A stretch of 64,000 nucleotides of DNA, taken from NCBI GenBank assembly GCA_002794785.1, contig NBBA01000003.1, positions 1,178,001 to 1,242,000 of the forward strand. The letters are read 5' to 3'. A program made the translations under genes and the position numbers. The first letter of the stretch is position 1. Each line of letters starts with the position of its first letter. The stretch is from Coniferiporia sulphurascens (lineage: Eukaryota > Basidiomycota > Agaricomycetes > Hymenochaetales > Hymenochaetaceae). Shown here piece by piece: positions 57,807 through 64,000 of the stretch. The notes beneath the pieces are model-generated. The model saw only the letters and a list, made by a program, of their open reading frames with translations, searched no databases and had not been told where the DNA came from.

Positions 57807-59660
57807 ATGAGTCTGACAAGTAACGATGCTAGTGGTGAAGCCGCAGATGGGATGATAGTTCGCGTGGGTGATTTTCAGTTTTCCCACTGCGAGTGTGATG
57901 TTAAAGCGACCGCAATTAGTATGCTGCATGTTAGTATTATTGTGTCAAACCTCAGCAGACTCTACTCATTCAGTGCCGTTCAGTCGCAACAATCACGCTA
58001 TTGGTGAGTCGATTTTGCTTCACGCATGCGCGAGACTTAATGCTCTACTGTATTCCGTAAGGTCTACGACAGTCTCCTCACATTATCCGAAGAGGTGTGT
58101 ACAAGGTATCGATAGGTCAAACAATATTTCAACCTTCATCAGGTCGCACTTGTCTGGACTTCATCAATATCCTTCGCGAAAGTCATAACTATCTTTAACC
58201 GATACCTGCCTTTTGCTACCACAGTGCAAGGAGTGATAGGTACCGGATTTTCTTGTATTAGTGTCCTCTTATAAATGGCCTGTCCAGATTTAATGTCGGA
58301 TAGGGATGTTTCGGTACGCATTGCACATTTAGCACATTTCTCGGTATAATTAGAAGGCATTTTACTGATTTGAGACGACCGCCAGACGTGTAATTCCTTC
58401 ATGATCGTTCAGAGTGGTTCGTTCGTTCAGCTCCTTTCTTTTATAGTAAAATACAGTTTCAGCGTTTGCGACAGTCCTCATTTGCTCCTCATTTGTAGTA
58501 GCTGAAGGTGAGTCACGGGCTGCATGCACATAATATTTTTGCTGATTGTAATTGCCACGATCCGCTCGGAAGGCATATTACTGATGCGCGTCTACGCTAT
58601 TTGGGAGCGAAGAAAGGATATACTCATCATCCTGCTTTCTGGGTACTTCGTGAGCAACGAACTGTCACAGATACATACACTTACACGCTCAATCTACACG
58701 CATTTAACAGATCGCCGTGGTCTTGGCATATATTTCATCGGTGTTTTACGCCGTATCAGTCGAAACAAGTACGAACAGAAGGCTTATAATCGCTATAAGC
58801 GACATCTCCGACTGATGATCCTTTGGACTGTAGTTCCCGTCCACTTACAACAGACTGGCTGTCTCTACGTCTTTAACGGCCGGGCAGTGTGGGGCGCTTT
58901 ATCCGCTCTTCTCATCTACGAAACGTGTATGTTTCCGTAATAATCGCATTTGCGTCAAAACCTGACTCCTTGCAGTTATGATTAGCCTTCTTATAACCAG
59001 GGTTTTCCTGCCACGTAAGAAACCATTGATTTCGTATGATATCCCAATCGTGTGTTGATCAACAAGGCTTTTTCGGTAGGTTACCGCCTAGGGGGTTTGA
59101 AATCGTCGCTCGTTAGAAGGCTGTACAAAGACGGTTCGAGCCTTGATATCTTTCCGTTAGCTCACGAAAGCAGATACTAATGACATACGTGTTTGAAGGT
59201 GTCCTGTTTTACGTTTGCGTACTTTGTAGGTTTTGGATGCACACATATGAACGATAAACAAACTCGACTGACTGACATGGTTGCGCTGACTCAACAGTCC
59301 TGAGTGTTGCAAACCTCATATCTGTAGAGAGCGCACCAGTAAGTGTTGCCTTCAACAAGCGTGGTCCCAATTGAATTTGTGATGCTTATTCATGACAATA
59401 GCCGGCTTTATGCTTTTTTTTCCTCACGTAAGTAACAGGTCCTTATATTGGTTCCCCTTCAACGCATATGTATCTTGCTGCGACAGAACTCAGGGCGCGT
59501 TGCACAGTGTTATGTGCAACCGCCTCGTATTAAGATTGCGTGGAATGCATAGCCCGACTTTTACGCGAACCAATCCCGCAAGAAGCGAACTGGAGTTCGG
59601 AAACCGCAGTTACCCTAATGGTGATGTCACATGTCTCACTTCATGTATACAGGACTTGGG
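57807..59660 (+). CDS. DUF6533-type seven-helix membrane protein (model incomplete)
   Basis: Family expanded in mushroom-forming fungi; function unknown. The first four exons join in phase: 57807-57899, 57959-58003, 58062-58094, and from 58143. They give SVATITLLVYDSLLTLSEEVALVWTSS, then FAKVITIFNRYLPF, the classic DUF6533 start. Later pieces in order are LLIVIATIRSEGILLMRVYAIWERRKDILI (to about 58648), IAVVLAYISSVFYA (from about 58711), GCLYVFNGRAVWGALSALLIYET, MISLLITRVFLP, LMTYVFEGVLFYVCVLC, VANLISVESAP, and GALHSVMCNRLVLRLRGM. The stretch 58230-58520 cannot be resolved: about 30 residues of the family are missing or hidden in extra introns. The gene may be intact with about ten exons or may be in early decay. 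The end coordinate is approximate. Confidence 0.55.
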
Positions 59661-60083
59661 AACTGGAGAACTTCGCTCACTCTCGGATACTGCGGCGGCG
59701 TAGCTCTTACTACTGCCGGTATATATAGCTCTACTTTTATTGTATTGACCAATGAGTAGACCTTACTACATAGGGCTTTTGGAAGCTGCATTGCATTACA
59801 AATAATATAAACCTCTTTCGACGACACGGCTACGAAAAAAATGCTATACATAATTATGAATCGGTTTTGCTAAGATATTCAAATTACTTTCTCTTCTAAC
59901 TTATCAATAAGTATTCTGAGTGCGGAATCCCCGGGGTCCGTTATGTAGACCCCGGCACTCCATCACCACCCGACGCGTCGTTACACGACTGGGGTCGCGT
60001 TTCGTGCGCTCAGTGGCCGAGACTCTGTTATTCTCTCGCAATTTCTCTTGCGTGCCCCCGAATTTTGCCTCTCTTGCTTGTTA

Positions 60084-63000
60084 ATGGATCCTACTGAGCT
60101 TCCTCAAGAAGTAATTCTGTCTATAGAGAGAATTCTGAACGTGCAGAATACGTCCTACTCCGATTCTCTGGAAACGTTATCTTCATTGTTTAGTCCTGTC
60201 AGCTCGCTGAATGGGCTCTTTCCTGACGGTATGCACGCAAGATATGATATATGGATTCGTTTTTTAAACCGAAAGGTTTTCAGAGGCATCGTTGAGCCAG
60301 CTCGAGGATGCTCAGACTCGCCTAACGCAAGACGCTCAAGAGTTGCAGGCCGAAATTGATTCCCTTCGGACTGAACTACAGAGGAGCCAGGACCCTCAGA
60401 AAATGCAACTGATTCAGGAAATGATTTCCGTATGTATGGATACATCACTAGTTCAGGTTGGCCCCACAAAAATATTTGAGCATTGAGCACCTGTTCATCT
60501 AGGACCTCATGAGCCAAATGTCCCGTATACGCGAGCAAGCAACCGAGTCCGAGGCCGTCGTACGCAATGTAACGAAGGATATTCAACAGCTGGATCTTGC
60601 CAAGAAGAATCTGACTTCTAGTATGACGGCTTTAAAGAGGTTGCAGATGCTTGGTGAGTCAACTTACGACTCAGCCTAACACTTCTTATATTCGTCCTTC
60701 AGCGAACGCGCTCAGTCAATTAGAGGAGCTGGTGAAGGAAAAGAAGTATGACGAGACCTCTCAGACGCTAACAGTAAGCGGTGGTAATGCGTCTACCTCG
60801 TCGGATATGTGATGTCGTCGTTAAAGGCCGTCAAGGAGCTGTCCGCACCATTCCGGACTTGTCTGTCAATCCCTCAAATCGCGCTCTTATGGGCACGAAT
60901 ACAGACTTTGCAGGGCGAGCTGCGGACGAAAGTTGACCATGACTTTGATGCATTGTGTGTGAATGAATCAGTCCTTGCTCCACTTGTCTGACCAGGCTTG
61001 TCCACCAACAGCTTCCTTCCAGATCCTGTGAATCCGATAAAACCAGCTCTCGTATCAAGTGCATGTCTTGTAGTTGACGTGATCGGGGACGACTTCCGCG
61101 CACATCTTATTGATCGCTACTGTGCCATTGAGCTCAAGGAATATCGACGCATTTTTCGTACCTCAGACGAAGCTGGCCAACTAGACAACCTCCCGAGGAG
61201 ATTCGCTTTTTTCCGAAGGACATTACAAACTCATGATAGCGAGAAGGCGCGGGTGTTCCCATCAGAGTGGCAAGTTGGACAGCACATGTGTGCTAAATTT
61301 ATTGACTTCACTAGGTGAAACATTTTCCGGCGCGAGCAAACTCACAGTGTGGCTAATATCTTAACAATCCAGAGAAGACTTTGCTATACTTCTTGAAAAG
61401 GCTGGGGGCTCTTTGACGAACTCTACGTTGATGCAGTCTCTGCAGCAGGCAATAGACTTTGAATCTTTCATTGGAAAAAAATATGGGATGGCTGTAGGTA
61501 ATCGCTTCTCAACGTCTTATATTTCTAACGACCATATCTCAATGTTCGGTGATATTAAAGTTACCAGATCTACTGAAGTTATCTGCAACTTATAATTCAC
61601 GGCCTGTAAACTCGCTCGCATCCGCGTTTGAGCCCTATATGACGATATTCGTCGACGCACAGAACAAGTGAGCACAGACAATTATAACAGAACAATGAGT
61701 TAACAGAACTACTCACAGAGTGCTGTCTGACATGCTCTCACCGTACCGCGGCAAAAAGTCGCGTTCGTCGCTAGACGCCGCTCCCTCATCGAACACTGAA
61801 TCTTCATCGACCCCGGCTGTTGTTCTGCCTTCGTCAACGGAATTGTTTTACTTCTATGGTCAGATACTCGAGCAATGCTCAAAGCTATTCATTGGGAAGC
61901 CCTTGCTTGATCTCGCCAACTTGATGAGGAAATGGTTGAAGATCTACGCAGGTACGCGCGAATTCCAACATTTTCATTGTCTTATTTCTTGTTGATAACT
62001 AGTGCAGAGGATGTCCTTCTTCCCAGTCTGAAGAAGTGAGTGAAGTTGGCTTTCAGAAAAGCCATACATGTAACTCACGGGACATAATAGGCCAACTAAT
62101 CCGATTCGTCAATCTTTGGATGCTCGTTACGATGTACACGAGCTCAAAACTGCGTGCCTCTTGGTTAATACTGCAGAGTATTGTCAAGTGACGGCATCAG
62201 AGGTTTGTCTATGATACTTTCCTAAACGATAAGATTCAATAGCTGCTCTCTTATTAGCTCGAGGAAAGGATAATGGATAAGATTGCAACTGAGCTTAAGG
62301 GCAGCATCTCGTTTCAGGCGGAACGAGACTTGTTTATCAGGTAAGCAGCTCGGGTTTATTTTGACACAATATTTCGCACGCTCACTGTAAATAGCGTTGT
62401 TTCGTCGGCGATTCTTGTGCAACTGCGGGAATTGGAAGCGGCGATCGAGCCTTCATTCGACATGATGGCGAAGACGCAATGGTCTTCTATTGTGTCCGTC
62501 AGCGGCCCGTCACAATATGTCGTTGGGTTGACAAAGAGCATCGACCAGGTTGTCGATACGATCAATCCTCTCATAGAGCAAAAGAGATACCTTCGTAATT
62601 TCTTCGATAAAGCTGCTGCGTAAGTGAAATTGTGAAAGATGATATGGCAGCTAACTCCTGCCATTATAGTTTGATACTCGCTCGCTTCACGAATGCCCTT
62701 GTGAGAAGTCGCCCGCTGAGAGAAATTGGAGCGGAACAAGTAGGCTTTCCAAAATCCCGGAGTTTGGATGCGTTTATAGATATCACTAGTTGCTATTGGA
62801 CCTCCAAGAGATCAGGTCATGTTTACTAAAACTGCCAGGGGAATCATCAACGACTACATCGTGAGAAGCATTTTTTGACGAAAATAAACTATCTTTAAAT
62901 ATACTTTCTATTTATAGTTTCGGTCGAAGTATCACAAAGAGTACAACGCGCTTGGAAACCTTGCTGAAAGTCATAATTCCTCCAGCGGTGGGTATAGCCC

Positions 63001-63550
63001 CTTCGATCTGTTTCGTTAGTTTACATATCCCGCATAGGACCCCCCTGAAGGATTCATTTTAAATTATACACTTCTCGTTGGGGACGCATCTTTTTCAAAT
63101 TTCCAAAAAGTTGGTGCTTCACCGATAGCCGATAAAGACGCTGTTAACGATATACTCTCTTGTAAGGTCTTGGACTTAAAGGGAACACCACGTGCCGAGC
63201 AGAACGACCTCTTGGATTCTTTCGTGACAATTGTAAGCACGAAGCCCGAGCTCGAGGCCACTTCATTCCTCTCGTCACTGGATATGGATCCACACTCGCA
63301 ACAAGTGGTTAACTTGGGCAGTCCAGCGGGGAGCCGTGTCCACCTTCCGTCGCTGCTGGCAAGCGCGAACAGCAGCACGGGTGCTGCGGAAGGGATATTC
63401 AGTGCGCTCGCATCGCCTCCGTTGAGCGGGCCATCGACAGGGTCGGAGGGGTCTCTGCGGGCCGGAGAAAATAATCAGAAAAGGGAAGTGTTTTCGGATT
63501 TGCGGAGGTTCGTTAGCTTTGGATTGCGCAGAGACAATGCACCATCCTGA
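60084..63550 (+). CDS. VPS53: GARP/EARP tethering complex subunit VPS53
   Basis: Vps53 works with Vps51, Vps52 and Vps54 to tether endosome-derived vesicles at the trans-Golgi. Eighteen small exons with fully consistent phases give 839 aa: 60084-60228, 60284-60429, 60503-60653, 60703-60773, 60827-60954, 61012-61314, 61373-61493, 61561-61667, 61719-61951, 62008-62035, 62091-62202, 62258-62340, 62395-62619, 62669-62738, 62790-62860, 62918-62987, 63038-63109, 63167-63550. Landmarks: DEASLSQLEDAQTRL, VTKDIQQLDLAKKNLTSSMTALKRL, FEPYMTIFVDAQ, LFYFYGQILEQCSKL, ACLLVNTAEYC, PPEGFILNYTLLVGDASFSNFQK, VLDLKGTPRAEQN. The C-terminal 90 residues are Ser/Gly-rich and disordered. Confidence 0.95.
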
Positions 63551-63839
63551 TGGCTTTTCGATTTCCCGGATCTTCGCTGTATATTAATTCCCTATCCAAA
63601 CGGAATTGTCGGCTACTAAAACAATTGTGAACTTTGACTACAACAGTACTGTTAGTGAGTAGTTTGGGTATAACAAATTGTTCGAAGATGTCCGGAAGTG
63701 TAGGCAAGGCCGAATAGCTGATCAGATGAGAAAAAAATGTTCGAACAAGACTAGGGAAAATATACAAGTACAGTACATGTACAACAAACTTCCAACGACC
63801 CTAATCATACAGCTAATCAAGAAAAATCCAGAGCCGGAC
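63551..63839. other. Convergent 3' intergenic region
   Basis: AT-rich spacer between the VPS53 stop and the stop of the minus-strand gene entering from the right. Nothing else seen. Confidence 0.5.
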
Positions 63840-64000
63840 CTATTGTGAACCGCTCCCACTTCTACCGAAATTAATGAACGGTAACGGCAGAATACGAGTG
63901 CGGTTGCTCGAAGGTCGAGTACCGGGCTGATTTCCAGACTGAGTACCAGATTGCTCAGTTGGGGCTGGAGAATCCGTTTGACTAGGGGGACGCTGAGATT
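63840..64000 (-). CDS. C-terminal fragment of a gene cut by the window edge
   Basis: On the minus strand an open frame enters from the right edge and stops at TAG 63842-63840. It encodes a Pro/Ser/Thr/Gln-rich tail (PPSQTDSPAPTEQSGTQSG and on), then a conserved-looking end RILPLPFINFGRSGSGSQ. The family cannot be judged from 53 residues. The biased composition and proper stop support a real C-terminus. Confidence 0.5.
   Translation of the reverse strand, partial: SQRPPSQTDSPAPTEQSGTQSGNQPGTRPSSNRTRILPLPFINFGRSGSGSQ

Overview
The window is nuclear DNA from a filamentous fungus, almost certainly a basidiomycete of the Agaricomycetes type. Nearly every gene is broken by many short introns (about 46-70 nt, GT-AG with a few GC-AG). 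Genes lie close together on both strands, and one gene belongs to the DUF6533 seven-helix family that is expanded in mushrooms. Gene models below were assembled by hand: I joined exons so that phase, splice signals and protein family agreed. For most genes the spliced length is an exact multiple of three.

Layout. 0-12 kb: a P5B-type ATPase, a mucin-like one-helix surface protein, a metallo-beta-lactamase-fold hydrolase and a large low-complexity orphan. 12-17 kb: a gene-poor stretch holding three tandem copies of a small secreted cysteine-rich protein gene, one intact and two decayed to different degrees. 17-23 kb: a coiled-coil hypothetical, a short RPEL (actin-binding motif) protein, a FAM210/DUF1279 mitochondrial protein, a cysteine-rich one-helix membrane protein and a disordered orphan. 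23-28 kb: a hydroxyquinol/catechol-type intradiol dioxygenase and a Mediator MED25-like subunit. 28-38 kb: an amidohydrolase-like TIM-barrel protein, a coiled-coil protein with twelve consecutive GX3 units, two J-domain-related proteins tail to tail, an Smr-domain protein, ornithine decarboxylase antizyme with a +1 frameshift site, and a 5'-truncated gene remnant.

38-64 kb is mainly conserved housekeeping: RPS2 (uS5), a Na+/H+ antiporter of the Nha1/Sod2 type, the 60S biogenesis factor REI1, the polarity protein RAX2, a complex I accessory subunit and ATP11 (F1 assembly) sharing a 103-bp divergent promoter, an NCS1 purine-cytosine permease, an MFS monocarboxylate-type transporter, a DUF6533 protein, the GARP tether subunit VPS53, and the 3' end of another gene at the right edge.

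There is no operon logic. Grouping is by close spacing and shared intergenic regions. The most noteworthy items are the antizyme recoding signal, the graded decay of the tandem secreted-protein genes, the 12-unit GX3 helix, and a truncated gene abutting RPS2. I found no CRISPR array, rRNA, convincing tRNA or intact transposon.
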